From positions 62,001 through 126,000 of the forward strand of contig CAYVKG010000001.1 of assembly GCA_964451955.1 (NCBI GenBank): 64,000 nt of DNA, read 5' to 3'. Shown one piece after another: positions 17,451-26,131 of the stretch; within the stretch, counting starts at the first letter, position 1, and the number at the start of each line of letters is the position of its first letter. The notes beneath the pieces are model-generated. The model had not been told where the DNA came from, made no database searches, and saw only the letters and a program-made list of their open reading frames with translations. The position numbers were made by a program, and so were the translations under genes. This stretch comes from JAPLNB01 sp964451955 (GTDB lineage: Bacteria; Planctomycetota; Phycisphaerae; Tepidisphaerales; Tepidisphaeraceae).

Positions 17451-17720
17451 TCGGGTGGGGGGGATGCATTTGGGCGAATCCTTCCCCGCCAAGCTGGGGC
17501 GACGGGGGCGGCTGCGTAAAGGAACGCGGCGCTGGAGCCTGGTGTTCCATCCCACGTATCCGATGCCTGACCGCGACGCCACAAAGCAACTCGGCTGTGT
17601 TGTTGGGAACGCCCGTCCGTGTGTTAGCAGGCTCGGTTGGTCCAGTCTTACGCTCCAATCCCGCGACGGCGAGGCTCCCTAAAGATGGCCGGGGTCGCAC
17701 ACGCCAGCGGCTCAGGGTCG

Positions 17721-18896
17721 CTACCAATCGAGCTTTTCCCGAGCAGGCAGTGGGGGGAATTGGTTATGCGGTTCGGACTGGTACCAGAACGCTGTCGAGG
17801 AGACGTCGTCTTCGAGCTGAAGGTATTTGCCGCCTTCTTTCCAGCCCAGCGCCTGGATGGTGACTCTGAGGTCTTTGTCGAATCGGATGGGGTCAGTGAT
17901 GTGCCAGCGATACAGGGAGAATCGTTGCCCGGGCTTGTACTGGTTTTCCTTGTCAAGGGGGATGACCTGGGCGAGGCCGGCGTAGGGTGTCGAGAAGGGT
18001 TGGTAGAGCTTGGTCGTGCGGTTCTCGAAGTTGTAGGAACCGCAGAAGTAGTCTTCGGTGCCGGTGCCGCAAATGGTGGGAAATTCCTTGTCGCCGTCCA
18101 TGAAGAACTTGATCTCGCCCTCACCCCACCACCCAGGAGAGTGGACTTCCCATGCCATGTAGGTTCCGACGTAGTGACCTTTTCCTTTGACGTTGTCGAG
18201 AATGGTGTACAGGCCTTTCTCTTTGAGAGGGTCCTCCCGGCGGAACTGGGCGTGAAGATAGGCGGCGTCGGCGGGCACTCTGGCCAGAGCATAGTCGATC
18301 TGGTAGTAAAGCGTCATTTGTTTGTCGTCGAGATTCTCGAAGGTGACCTTCGCCTTCTTGCGAAAGGGCATCGGCCAGTAACAATTGAAGGCGGAGCCCG
18401 GGTTGACGTTCACGGCCAGGGAGTTGACCTGGGCATACGAGCCCAGGCCGCATGCAAAGAAATCGCCGACGGGAACTTCAATGGACGGGTTGGGTTCGTC
18501 ATCCCAGTAGAAGCGGATGATGGAATGTCGCCAGTTGCCTGTGGGCGTCATCCAGATGTGTTGGATGGCGCCTGGGCCGGTGATTTCGGCCAGGGTGAAT
18601 GTGCTTCTTGGGGCGATCCGGATGAAGGGGGAAACCTTCCAGCCTTGGCCCAGTTCAGAGGCGGCAGGGAGCGCAGGACCGTCCGTGGACATGCCGGCTT
18701 TCCCCTTTTCGCCGGTGAAGTTCTCGGGGGAGATAGACCTGGTCTGTGCGTCGGAGAGAAGATAGAGGTTGGATAGGGAGTTGGCGGCGCCACTGTGATG
18801 ATATCGAGAGCAGCCCGCGAGCAGGGTGAGGAGGCAGAGGGACCCGGTTAGCAACGGGCGAAGCGACCAAGGAGAGTGCAGGCGAAGTGACTTCAT
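17721..18896 (-). CDS. GH172 (DUF2961) family glycosidase lipoprotein
   Basis: A 391-residue protein of the DUF2961/GH172 family. The ATG at 18896 is chosen because AAAGGAG precedes it and it begins a signal with lipobox LLAGC; a longer frame reaching 19019 lacks these. Landmarks are ITGPGAIQHIWMT, the VPVGDFFACG segment, and GTGTEDYFCGSYNF, which carries the conserved acidic residue Glu281. Characterised GH172 enzymes act on furanosides (alpha-D-fructofuranosidase/difructose synthase and D-arabinofuranosidases). Lipidation suggests a surface or periplasmic location. Together with the GH51 gene it extends the furanoside theme, although it is 7 kb from the importer. Confidence 0.85.
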   Translation of the reverse strand: MKSLRLHSPWSLRPLLTGSLCLLTLLAGCSRYHHSGAANSLSNLYLLSDAQTRSISPENFTGEKGKAGMSTDGPALPAASELGQGWKVSPFIRIAPRSTFTLAEITGPGAIQHIWMTPTGNWRHSIIRFYWDDEPNPSIEVPVGDFFACGLGSYAQVNSLAVNVNPGSAFNCYWPMPFRKKAKVTFENLDDKQMTLYYQIDYALARVPADAAYLHAQFRREDPLKEKGLYTILDNVKGKGHYVGTYMAWEVHSPGWWGEGEIKFFMDGDKEFPTICGTGTEDYFCGSYNFENRTTKLYQPFSTPYAGLAQVIPLDKENQYKPGQRFSLYRWHITDPIRFDKDLRVTIQALGWKEGGKYLQLEDDVSSTAFWYQSEPHNQFPPLPAREKLDW

Positions 18897-19012
18897 GATT
18901 CTGTGCTCCTTTGAACGAGTCTGACCGAACGAGATGGAGAACCGACCAGCGACGATATGGTAACGTCTGTTCCGCATGGCAACAGGGGTCCGTGCGAGGT
19001 AAAGTGGGGCAT

Positions 19013-19339
19013 ATGGCATGGGTGACGTTGTGCGGCATGGGCGAGTTGGTGGAGGGTCGCGGGAAGTACGTGGAGATCGAGGGTTTTCAGTTGGCGGTGT
19101 TTTTGAACGGGGGCCAGGCGTATGTGATTGACAACCGATGTCCGCACGCGGGGGCCAGTTTGGCGGGGGGCGAGGTCCACGACGGGCGAGCCGTCTGTCC
19201 GTGGCATCAGTGGTCGTTTGACTTGAAGAGTGGACAGTTGCGGTCGCGGCCTCTGGTCAGGATACGGACTTATCCGGCGCGAGTGGTCCAACTGGAGGGG
19301 AAAGGAACAATGGTGCAGGCCCAGTTGCCGACCTACTAA
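19013..19339 (+). CDS. Rieske [2Fe-2S] ferredoxin-like protein
   Basis: A 108-residue single-domain Rieske protein. The ATG at 19013 follows GAGG and starts the recognisable MAWVTLCGMGEL; an upstream in-frame ATG adds 34 unlike residues. Cluster ligands are Cys43 and His45 (CPHAG) and Cys62 and His65 (CPWHQW). It resembles NirD or the ferredoxin component of oxygenase systems and would shuttle electrons in the cytoplasm. No partner oxygenase or reductase is seen next to it; the genes downstream encode a sulfonate-type importer with its own promoter. Confidence 0.9.
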   Translation: MAWVTLCGMGELVEGRGKYVEIEGFQLAVFLNGGQAYVIDNRCPHAGASLAGGEVHDGRAVCPWHQWSFDLKSGQLRSRPLVRIRTYPARVVQLEGKGTMVQAQLPTY

Positions 19340-19356
19340 CCCGATACAGCAGCCGG

Positions 19357-19385
19357 TTGACGGGTTTCTAAAACTATCATATAAA
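19357..19385 (+). promoter_or_regulatory. Sigma70-type promoter P1 upstream of the SsuA-like gene
   Basis: TTGACG at 19357-19362, a 17-base spacer, and TATAAA at 19380-19385, in an AT-rich island unlike the surrounding GC-rich sequence. It would give a leader of about 120 bases before the ATG at 19513. Confidence 0.6.
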
Positions 19386-19409
19386 ACATGTAGGAAAAGT
19401 ATGATTATG

Positions 19410-19438
19410 TTGACGGACGAGCGGCAAGCCGGTAAAGT
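19410..19438 (+). promoter_or_regulatory. Second tandem promoter P2 upstream of the SsuA-like gene
   Basis: TTGACG at 19410-19415, 17-base spacer, TAAAGT at 19433-19438. The same -35 hexamer as P1 recurs 53 bases downstream. The -10 is weaker (four of six consensus bases). Confidence 0.4.
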
Positions 19439-19512
19439 AACCCACTCGGCGCGCGGGGGGGATGGGGTAGTGATCGGCCGTGGGTGCAACAGATGAAGGG
19501 AAGTGTGGTGGA

Positions 19513-20538
19513 ATGATGAGTGTCTTGGGTTTTCGGGCGAGCCTGTTGGCGTTGGTGGCGGCGTTGGGGCTGGTCGGGGGCTGCGAGAAAAAACAGGGCG
19601 GCGGCGAGCCGGCGGCAGTACCCGCGACCAAAGAGGTTCGCCTCGGTTATTTTGCGAATGTGACGCATGCGCAGGCGGTGTTGGGAGTCCAAAGTGGGGA
19701 GTATGCACAGGCGATTGCCCCCGCCAAACTGACCACTCGCGTATTCAATGCCGGCCCCTCGTTGATCGAGGCGCTGTTTGCAGGCGAGATTGATATTGGG
19801 TACATCGGGCCGGGACCTGCGATTTCAGGGCACGGTAAGGGCCGGGGGCAGGAGGTTCGCGTCGTGGCGGGGGCGGCGGCTAACGGTTCGTTGATTGTGG
19901 CCCGGAACGATTCGGGCATCAGCTCCTTGGCGGATCTCAAGGGTAGAAAAATCGCCACGCCGCAGTTGGGGAACACACAGGACATTTCGGCCAAACACTA
20001 CGTGACGGCGATTCTGGGGCAGGCCGATGCGAGCAATGTGACTGCAGTGGCCAACGCCGAGCAGGCCGGAATGATGATTCGCAAGCAGATCGACGCGGCC
20101 TGGGTTCCCGAGCCGTGGGGATCCCGGTTGATTGCGGAGGCGGACGCGAAGCTCATAGCCCACGAGAAGGACATCAAGGAGATGTGGCCTGATGGGGAGT
20201 TGGTGTTGACGATCGTCATTGCGTCGCCGAGGTTCATCAAATCCAACAGGGACGTCTTGGCGAAGCTGTTGACTGCCCACCGGGCAATAACCAAGCGATT
20301 GCAGGTTGAGCCTGAAAAGTGTGCCGTGGAGTTGGAGACGGCCTTGCTGAAGTTGACCGGGAAGAAGTTGCCGGCGGGGGTTTTGGTGTCGGCGGTTCGG
20401 AATGTAAAGTATACGGACGAGGTCACCGAGAGGGCGTTTGCGGCGATGGCCAAGTGGTCGTATGAATTGCGGTTTTCGAAAGAGTTGGTGACCGTCGAGG
20501 GGTTGGTGGACTTGAGTGTGCTCAAGGAACTGCGATGA
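19513..20538 (+). CDS. ssuA: ABC transporter substrate-binding lipoprotein, sulfonate/taurine/nitrate type
   Basis: A 341-residue NMT1/SsuA-like binding protein. The ATG at 19513 (or the adjacent one at 19516) is chosen to give a proper signal with lipobox LVGGC; a further upstream ATG adds 11 residues. The mature start VRLGYFANVTHAQAVLGVQ, then EALFAGEIDIGYIGPGPAI and the IATPQLGNTQDISAKHYV stretch are typical of aliphatic sulfonate/taurine-binding proteins. It is followed by matching ATPase and permease genes. The exact ligand (sulfonate, taurine, nitrate or thiamin precursor) cannot be read from sequence, so the symbol is by similarity only. Confidence 0.82.
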   Translation: MMSVLGFRASLLALVAALGLVGGCEKKQGGGEPAAVPATKEVRLGYFANVTHAQAVLGVQSGEYAQAIAPAKLTTRVFNAGPSLIEALFAGEIDIGYIGPGPAISGHGKGRGQEVRVVAGAAANGSLIVARNDSGISSLADLKGRKIATPQLGNTQDISAKHYVTAILGQADASNVTAVANAEQAGMMIRKQIDAAWVPEPWGSRLIAEADAKLIAHEKDIKEMWPDGELVLTIVIASPRFIKSNRDVLAKLLTAHRAITKRLQVEPEKCAVELETALLKLTGKKLPAGVLVSAVRNVKYTDEVTERAFAAMAKWSYELRFSKELVTVEGLVDLSVLKELR

Positions 20539-20568
20539 AGGAATGAGGACGACGCAGAGAGGATAAGC

Positions 20569-21501
20569 ATGGAAGCAGGAGCGGTGAGATCTGCCTGGAC
20601 AGGGACCCCGCAGAAGTTGGTGCCTGGTGATAAACTGCGGCGCGTGGTTCGGCGGGAGATCGGCCGGGGCATGCTGGAGATGCGGGACATCGAAAAGCGC
20701 TTCAACGGGTCGCAAGTGGCGGTGCTGACGGGTTTGACCCTCCAGGTCAGGAGCGGCGAGTTTGTCGTCGTGGTCGGGCCGAGCGGCTGCGGCAAGACGA
20801 CACTGCTGAATCTGGCGGCGGGGATGGTGAAGGCGGACCGCGGGGAAATTTGGCTGGACGGGAGGCAGGTGGAGGGGCCCGGGCCCGATCGCGCCATGGT
20901 GTTTCAGGACCACGGCCTGTTTCCTTGGCTCACGGCGTCGCAGAACATCGGTTTTGGATTGCGCATGGCCGGGATGGGGCGGAAGGAGAGACGCAAGCGA
21001 GTAGAGTCGGCGTTACGCATGGTTCATCTGGGGAGTTTCGGGGAGAAATTGGTCCACGAATTGTCGGGGGGAATGAAGCAACGGGTGGCGATCGCGCGGG
21101 CGATGGTGATGGACCCGGCGGTGCTGTTGATGGATGAGCCGTTTGCGGCGCTGGACGCACAGACACGAACGTTGTTGCATGCCCAGCTGCAGGAGTTGTG
21201 GATACAGACCAAGAAAACGATTCTGTTCGTGACCCACTCCGTCGGCGAAGCGGTGCGACTGGCCGATCGCATCATCGTCCTCAGCGCGTATCCGGGTCGG
21301 ATTCGGCGGGAGATCCGGGTGGACTTGTCCCATCCGAGGGATTTCGACAGTCCACAGATCAGCGAACTGGTGCGGCTGGTGCGGATGGAGATCGAGGAAG
21401 AGGTGAATCGTGTCAATCGGGAAATGGCGGGGGATGAATGGAAGCCTCCAGCGAGCGCTCATTTGGGCGGTGATTTTGTCGATATGGGAGGGAACATATA
21501 G
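20569..21501 (+). CDS. ssuB: ABC transporter ATPase, SsuB/TauB type
   Basis: A 310-residue ATPase with Walker A GPSGCGKTT, Q-loop VFQDHGLFPWLT, signature LSGGMKQR and Walker B LLMDEPFAALD, all characteristic of the nitrate/sulfonate/taurine importers. The ATG at 20569 has AGAGGA upstream and adds about 34 residues before the conserved MLEMRDIEKRF; an internal start at 20671 is possible. The C-terminal tail overlaps the permease gene by 92 bases, an unusually long overlap. Confidence 0.87.
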   Translation: MEAGAVRSAWTGTPQKLVPGDKLRRVVRREIGRGMLEMRDIEKRFNGSQVAVLTGLTLQVRSGEFVVVVGPSGCGKTTLLNLAAGMVKADRGEIWLDGRQVEGPGPDRAMVFQDHGLFPWLTASQNIGFGLRMAGMGRKERRKRVESALRMVHLGSFGEKLVHELSGGMKQRVAIARAMVMDPAVLLMDEPFAALDAQTRTLLHAQLQELWIQTKKTILFVTHSVGEAVRLADRIIVLSAYPGRIRREIRVDLSHPRDFDSPQISELVRLVRMEIEEEVNRVNREMAGDEWKPPASAHLGGDFVDMGGNI

Positions 21502-22306
21502 GCTGACGGCGTTTGATATGAAATATCCGGAGCGGGGGGGGTGGCGGTCATGGGTGTTTCCAGCCCCGAGTCATGTGGCCGACGCGATGTTGGGTTTGCT
21601 GAACGTGCGGACCGGATTTGGCGAGCCGATCGAGGCTGGGTGGCCGTCGGGGAAGGCGGGGGGGGGACGAGAGGACGGGGCTTGGTATTCCAGTCCGCTG
21701 ATCCGATCCCAGGTCGTCAGCGGAGTCAGGTTAGTGGTGGGATTCGCCCTGAGCATAGGCCTGGGGGGCCTGCTCGGGTTGTTGATGTGGCGATGGGAGT
21801 GGCTTGACAACCTGTTTGGCCCTTTGTTCCTGGGATTACAGACCCTGCCGAGCGTGTGCTGGGTGCCGCTAGCGATTCTGGTGTTTGGGATCAACGAGAC
21901 GGGAATTCTGTTTGTCCTGGTGATGGGCAGCTTTTTCGCGATTGCGATCGCGCTGCGGGATGGTTTGAAACAGATTCCACCAATCTATCAGCGGGCGGGT
22001 CTCATGCTGGGGGCGCAGGGTTGGCGCTTGTACCGGTATGTGCTCCTGCCCGCGAGCCTGCCGGCCTTGGCGGGGAGTCTCCGGCAGGGGTTTTCCTTCG
22101 CGTGGCGTTCACTGATGGGGGCCGAACTGATCTTTGCAGTACGAAAGCATGGCCTGGGTTACCAGTTGGCCATGGGGCGGGAGACGGCCGACGTGGCACA
22201 GGTGATCGGGGTGATGATCGTGATGGTCGTTGTTGGCATGATGGTGGACCGATGGGGATTTGCCAAGCTGCAAGCCCGAGTCCAGGCGAGGTTTGGGCTT
22301 GCATAG
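21410..22306 (+). CDS. ssuC: ABC transporter permease, SsuC/TauC type
   Basis: A 298-residue BPD_transp_1 membrane subunit with about six hydrophobic segments. Family landmarks are LGLQTLPSVCWVPLAILVFG and the EAA-like loop with LMLGAQGWRLYRYVLLPASLP. A GTG at 21410 has AGAGG six bases upstream, inside the ATPase gene; an ATG at 21434 would shorten the overlap. A 60-residue stretch after the first segment (MKYPERGGWRSWVFPAPSHV onward) is glycine rich and somewhat longer than usual. Completes the importer with the two preceding genes. Confidence 0.85.
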   Translation: MSIGKWRGMNGSLQRALIWAVILSIWEGTYRLTAFDMKYPERGGWRSWVFPAPSHVADAMLGLLNVRTGFGEPIEAGWPSGKAGGGREDGAWYSSPLIRSQVVSGVRLVVGFALSIGLGGLLGLLMWRWEWLDNLFGPLFLGLQTLPSVCWVPLAILVFGINETGILFVLVMGSFFAIAIALRDGLKQIPPIYQRAGLMLGAQGWRLYRYVLLPASLPALAGSLRQGFSFAWRSLMGAELIFAVRKHGLGYQLAMGRETADVAQVIGVMIVMVVVGMMVDRWGFAKLQARVQARFGLA

Positions 22307-22499
22307 CGATCGGCTGGTCCCGCGCGAGTAATTCAGTAGGAAATTGATTGCATTTGCCGGCGGACGGTGGCAAACTGTGCGCATTCGGTGCCGGTCGTGG
22401 CAATGCGGCAGACGCCGGCGGGCTTGAACAGGCAATTCATGCTTGGCACATCCGGTTGAGGTCTTAGCTGCCGATGTTGGCAGAAAGAAAGGGTAGAGT

Positions 22500-23306
22500 A
22501 TGCGATGCCACTCGACGCGAGCGGTGGTGCGTGGTGGGTTCACGCTGGTGGAACTGCTGGTGGTGATTGGGATCATTGCGGTTCTGATCAGCATCTTGTT
22601 GCCGGCGTTGAACTCGGTAAAACGGAAGGCGCAGTCGACGGCCTGTTCGAGCAACATCCGTCAGATCTACGTGGCCATGTCCATGTTCGCGATGGACAAT
22701 CAGGGACATTTGCCGCGCAACTATGGGGTCGGCGAACTGTCGAGCGACCAGAACCTGGTGAAAGTGGCGGCCTGGCTGCAGAAAGTGGCGGGGGCCTCCG
22801 GTCACATCGATCTGGATGATAACAAGGGCGCCTTGTGGAAACAGCTCCGGGGTCGGGAGACGCGCGCCAAGGTCATGATGTGCCCGGGCGATGACGGGGA
22901 ACCGCTGGCGGGACATCCGGTCAACCCGGCGTATCCGAGAAATGTCAGCTATTCTCTGAACTACCTGATTGAGCGGGACACAAACGGGCCGAAGCTGGGC
23001 CTCGTGCTGGCGCGGGTGAGGAATCCGGCTGGCAAGATCATGATCTACGAGGAGCTGGCGCCGAACGACTCGTGGTGCATCATGGGTCAGAGCAGCGATG
23101 ACGTTCCATCGGGGCGGCACGGACAAGGGATGAGAGATTCCTATCGGACGGACCCGACGAAACCGGAGTATTACAGCAAAGGCCGGGGCAACTACTGTTT
23201 CTTCGATGGGCACGTGGAGTCGCTGACACCGTCGGACCTGATCCGGCCGAACGGGAAGTCATCCTATCATTCGCCGCTGATTCAGGGCGATCCGATTTTG
23301 TGGTAG
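22500..23306 (+). CDS. Prepilin-type N-terminal cleavage/methylation protein (copy 1)
   Basis: A 268-residue protein with a type IV pilin/pseudopilin leader: basic residues, then GFTLVELLVVIGIIAVLIS with the conserved Glu five residues after the cleaved Gly. The remainder is the DUF1559-like soluble domain widespread in Planctomycetes and Lentisphaerae, ending in the small-residue/aromatic GNYCFFDGHVESL motif. Such proteins occur in large paralogous families; most have unknown roles, probably in type II secretion-like or surface structures. It shares an almost identical leader-coding segment with the next gene. Confidence 0.88.
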   Translation: MRCHSTRAVVRGGFTLVELLVVIGIIAVLISILLPALNSVKRKAQSTACSSNIRQIYVAMSMFAMDNQGHLPRNYGVGELSSDQNLVKVAAWLQKVAGASGHIDLDDNKGALWKQLRGRETRAKVMMCPGDDGEPLAGHPVNPAYPRNVSYSLNYLIERDTNGPKLGLVLARVRNPAGKIMIYEELAPNDSWCIMGQSSDDVPSGRHGQGMRDSYRTDPTKPEYYSKGRGNYCFFDGHVESLTPSDLIRPNGKSSYHSPLIQGDPILW

Positions 23307-23618
23307 GCGGTTTGTTCGATGGGGAAAGAGGCACGCGGCGGGCTGGTTGAGAGGCCGGAAACAGATCGGTTGCGGAACAGGGCGTTTTGTAGTTGCATTC
23401 GGCATAGTTAAGCGGCAAAGTGAAGGTGTTCGTCTGCAATCGGACAGCAGACGCGAATCGGCAAGGTCGCCATGTCTGGTCTGGCACGTCATGCGCGAGT
23501 CTGCACGATGGCAGGCGGTTTGAAGAAAGGACACTCTATGAGAGGCCACTCAACGCGAGCGGTGGTGCGTGGTGGGTTCACGCTGGTGGAACTGCTGGTG
23601 GTGATCGGAATCATTGCG
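22508..23618 (+). repeat. Direct duplication of prepilin leader-coding DNA
   Basis: The 73 bases at 22508-22580 match 23546-23618 at 70 of 73 positions, including silent sites, whereas sequence before and after diverges freely. This suggests recent gene conversion or copying of just the leader cassette. The coordinates span both copies. Confidence 0.8.
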
Positions 23619-24338
23619 CTGCTGGTGGCGATGCTGTTGCCGGTGCTCAAGAAAGCGCAGGGGGCAGCGTACAAGGCGGCGTGTCTGTCGAACCTCCGGC
23701 AGTTGACCATGGCCTGGGAGTATTACGCGACGGACAACAAAGGGTATCTCGTTGACGGGTGGGCGGATCGGACCACGGCGCCGCCGGGCATGGCACAATA
23801 CGGACCTCGCCCCCAGATTCCGTTTTTCAAAGGCACGGTCTGGCCACCGGTGAACGGGAAGCCAATGGGAAATACGGAGGAGGCGATCAAGGAGGGATGC
23901 CTCTACAAGTATGCGCGGAACACCCAGGTCTTTCATTGCCCGGGGGATTTTAGCTGGCACCTGCAGAGTTACGGGATCAATGCTTGGCTGAACGGGGAGG
24001 GTGCATCTGGGTGCAGACCCACGATCATTACCAAGCGGAACGACATCAAGCGGGCCTCCGAGGTGTTCGTGTTTATTGATGAGAACGACTGGCGCAACTA
24101 CAACATGGGCTACAACCTGGGGTCATTCATGGTACCGCGGACGGGCAACCAGTGGATCGATGCGCCGGGAACCTGGCACAACAACGGGGCGAACCTGTCT
24201 TTTGCCGATGGCCACGCCGAGTACAAGCAGTGGACCGACAAGAGCACCCTGGACATGGCCAAGGCGGGGTACGGGTTCAACGGGACAGGAACCAACGACC
24301 TGAAGTGGATTCAGCAGTATGTGGGGCCGACGCAATAA
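23538..24338 (+). CDS. Prepilin-type N-terminal cleavage/methylation protein (copy 2)
   Basis: A 266-residue paralogue of the preceding gene. The ATG at 23538 has GAAAGGA at the right distance; an ATG at 23472 would add 22 residues ahead of the leader and is rejected. Leader GFTLVELLVVIGIIALLVAM is followed by a soluble domain with CLSNLRQLTMAWEYYATDN and a C-terminal NLSFADGHAEYKQW, the family's H-x-DG-like ending. Contains several Cys and Trp residues in the mature part. The gene is followed directly by a strong terminator. Confidence 0.88.
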   Translation: MRGHSTRAVVRGGFTLVELLVVIGIIALLVAMLLPVLKKAQGAAYKAACLSNLRQLTMAWEYYATDNKGYLVDGWADRTTAPPGMAQYGPRPQIPFFKGTVWPPVNGKPMGNTEEAIKEGCLYKYARNTQVFHCPGDFSWHLQSYGINAWLNGEGASGCRPTIITKRNDIKRASEVFVFIDENDWRNYNMGYNLGSFMVPRTGNQWIDAPGTWHNNGANLSFADGHAEYKQWTDKSTLDMAKAGYGFNGTGTNDLKWIQQYVGPTQ

Positions 24339-24368
24339 TCATGGATTTGGGCCAACAGGAAATGTGTT

Positions 24369-24398
24369 GCCCAGGGAGTGATCCCTGGGCGCTTTTTT
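24369..24398 (+). terminator. Rho-independent terminator after the prepilin pair
   Basis: Perfect 9-bp stem (24369-24377 with 24382-24390), a four-base GTGA loop, then GC and six T residues. Also marks the end of the G-rich segment. Confidence 0.92.
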
Positions 24399-24754
24399 GC
24401 CGCCACCAGAACATCGTTGTTACAGGTGGAGCCAAACCGCCAGCGACAAGTGCCGGCAGCTGCGGCCCAACGCCCCGGTCCTGAGACTCCCCATTCTAGA
24501 ACTGATCCGTCGGCCGTACGCTTCTTCCCCGCCAGCTAAGCACCGCCCCAATCCCCAGCACCGCCAACAGCGTGCCAACGACGCCGCCACTCACCCACCG
24601 CCACTGTGAAGCGATCTCCAGACCATCAGCCGGCCAAGGTCCAGAATCTGACCGCGCCGTTTCGCCTGTCTCTGGAAGCCCTCCGCACGCCAAACGTCAG
24701 CCTCCTCGCCGATCCCCTCGCGGGCCCTTGACGGCAGGATCGTTGCGACTGAGG
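24399..24754. other. Intergenic region with a possible minus-strand gene remnant
   Basis: About 355 bases between the terminator and the DUF4105 gene. On the minus strand, 24496-24693 encodes a 65-residue frame (TTG start) whose end looks like a membrane anchor followed by basic residues (GGVVGTLLAVLGIGAVL, then SWRGR). A neighbouring frame just upstream also reads fairly protein-like. It may be the frameshifted tail of a lost gene. Nothing on the plus strand is convincing. Confidence 0.2.
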
Positions 24755-26074
24755 ATGCCCCCTGTGTCCGCGTTACGTCCACAACCGCGCGTGTTGCGAT
24801 GCGTTGGCCTCGTCGCTCTGGCGGCAGTTCTCGGCTGCTTGATCTCGGCTGCCCCAACCACCGCACCACGCGAGCCCGGCTCCGAACTGACGATCTATCT
24901 CTTGACTATGGGGCCTGGGCAAGCCATCTACGAACGATTCGGCCACAACGCAATCTGCGTGCAGGACCACCTCCGCGGGACCAATCTCGCTTTCAACTAC
25001 GGCCTGTTTGACATGGGCCAATCGGGGTTCATTCTTCGCTTTCTCCAGGGCCGAATGTGGTATTGGGTCGAGGCGTGGGATACCACCGAGATGGCCAAAG
25101 CCTACAAGGCCGAGAACCGGTCGGTCTGGGTCCAGCAACTCAACCTGACTCCCAGCCAGCGCATCGCGCTGTACGAGTTCCTCCTTTGGAACTCCAGGCC
25201 CGCCAATCGCTTCTACCGCTACGATTACTACACCGACAACTGTTCCACCCGCGTGCGGGATGCCTTGGACGCAGCCGTCGGCAAGGAAATCTCCCGCCAG
25301 CTGAAACCCGTCGCCACGAACCGCACCTATCGCTGGCACACACGCCTGGCCAGCCAATATGACCCGCTTATGTACACGGCGCTTTACTTCGTGCTGGGGC
25401 CAGCCATTGACCGGCCCATTTCCGCATGGGACGAATCGTATCTGCCGATGCAGTTCCAGCAGCATCTTCGGTCGGTCACGATTCCAGATGCGACGGGGCA
25501 GCGCGTTCCACTCGTTGCCAACGAGACAACCTATTTCCAAAGCACCCTCGCGCCGTTGCCCGATGCGCCGGCGCCCTGGCTGCGATGGTATCTAATGGCC
25601 GGCGTTGGGTTGGGGAGCGCGCTGGCGGGCTTGGGTCTTGCCTCGCCCGTTTCCTCTTTGGCGCGATGGGCGTTTGCGGTCGCATCCGGCTTGTGGTCCT
25701 TCGTAATGGGGTTTGCCGGAGCGTTCTCCCTTGGCGCCTGGTTGCTGACGACCCATGTGGCCTCGTATCGCAACGAGAACCTGCTCCAGATGTGCCCCCT
25801 GTCCCTCGCATTGGTGGTTCTTGCGCCCGGGATGGTTTTTGCCAAGGCTTGGGCGAGGCGCGCAAGCCGTGTGATTGCGGGCGTTGTGGCAGGGACGTCA
25901 TTGGTGGGTCTGCTCCTCAAAGCAACCCCCTGGGCTACGCAGGTCAACGCGGAAATGATCGCTTTGGCCTTGCCCACGAACCTGGCCATGGCATGCTGCA
26001 TCTGGCATCTCTCGCGTCGGGAACCCACGGTCAGAAACGATGCGGACGCCGGCAGGCCGAAACGCAAGGACTAA
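24755..26074 (+). CDS. DUF4105 (Lnb N-terminal-like) membrane protein
   Basis: A 439-residue protein. The ATG at 24755 is chosen because it begins a signal/anchor segment (LRCVGLVALAAVLGCLISA); a longer frame from 24572 is low complexity. Residues about 50-260 are a DUF4105 domain, including YLLTMGPGQAIYERFGHNA, NYGLFDM and the conserved YYTDNCSTRVRDAL with Cys. DUF4105 resembles the N-terminal domain of lacto-N-biosidase chaperone-like proteins and has no settled function. The C-terminal third contains about four to five hydrophobic helices. Likely located in the inner membrane with the DUF4105 domain outside. It starts a run of envelope genes. Confidence 0.82.
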   Translation: MPPVSALRPQPRVLRCVGLVALAAVLGCLISAAPTTAPREPGSELTIYLLTMGPGQAIYERFGHNAICVQDHLRGTNLAFNYGLFDMGQSGFILRFLQGRMWYWVEAWDTTEMAKAYKAENRSVWVQQLNLTPSQRIALYEFLLWNSRPANRFYRYDYYTDNCSTRVRDALDAAVGKEISRQLKPVATNRTYRWHTRLASQYDPLMYTALYFVLGPAIDRPISAWDESYLPMQFQQHLRSVTIPDATGQRVPLVANETTYFQSTLAPLPDAPAPWLRWYLMAGVGLGSALAGLGLASPVSSLARWAFAVASGLWSFVMGFAGAFSLGAWLLTTHVASYRNENLLQMCPLSLALVVLAPGMVFAKAWARRASRVIAGVVAGTSLVGLLLKATPWATQVNAEMIALALPTNLAMACCIWHLSRREPTVRNDADAGRPKRKD

Positions 26075-26131
26075 ATGCGGCGAATTGCCGATAATGGGAC
26101 CAACTCGCACGTGGAAAGGCAGCCAACGAAA

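Noticed and set aside
17637..18776. 379-residue plus-strand open frame
   Set aside because: Antisense to the GH172 gene, whose conserved motifs, lipobox and ribosome site are decisive.
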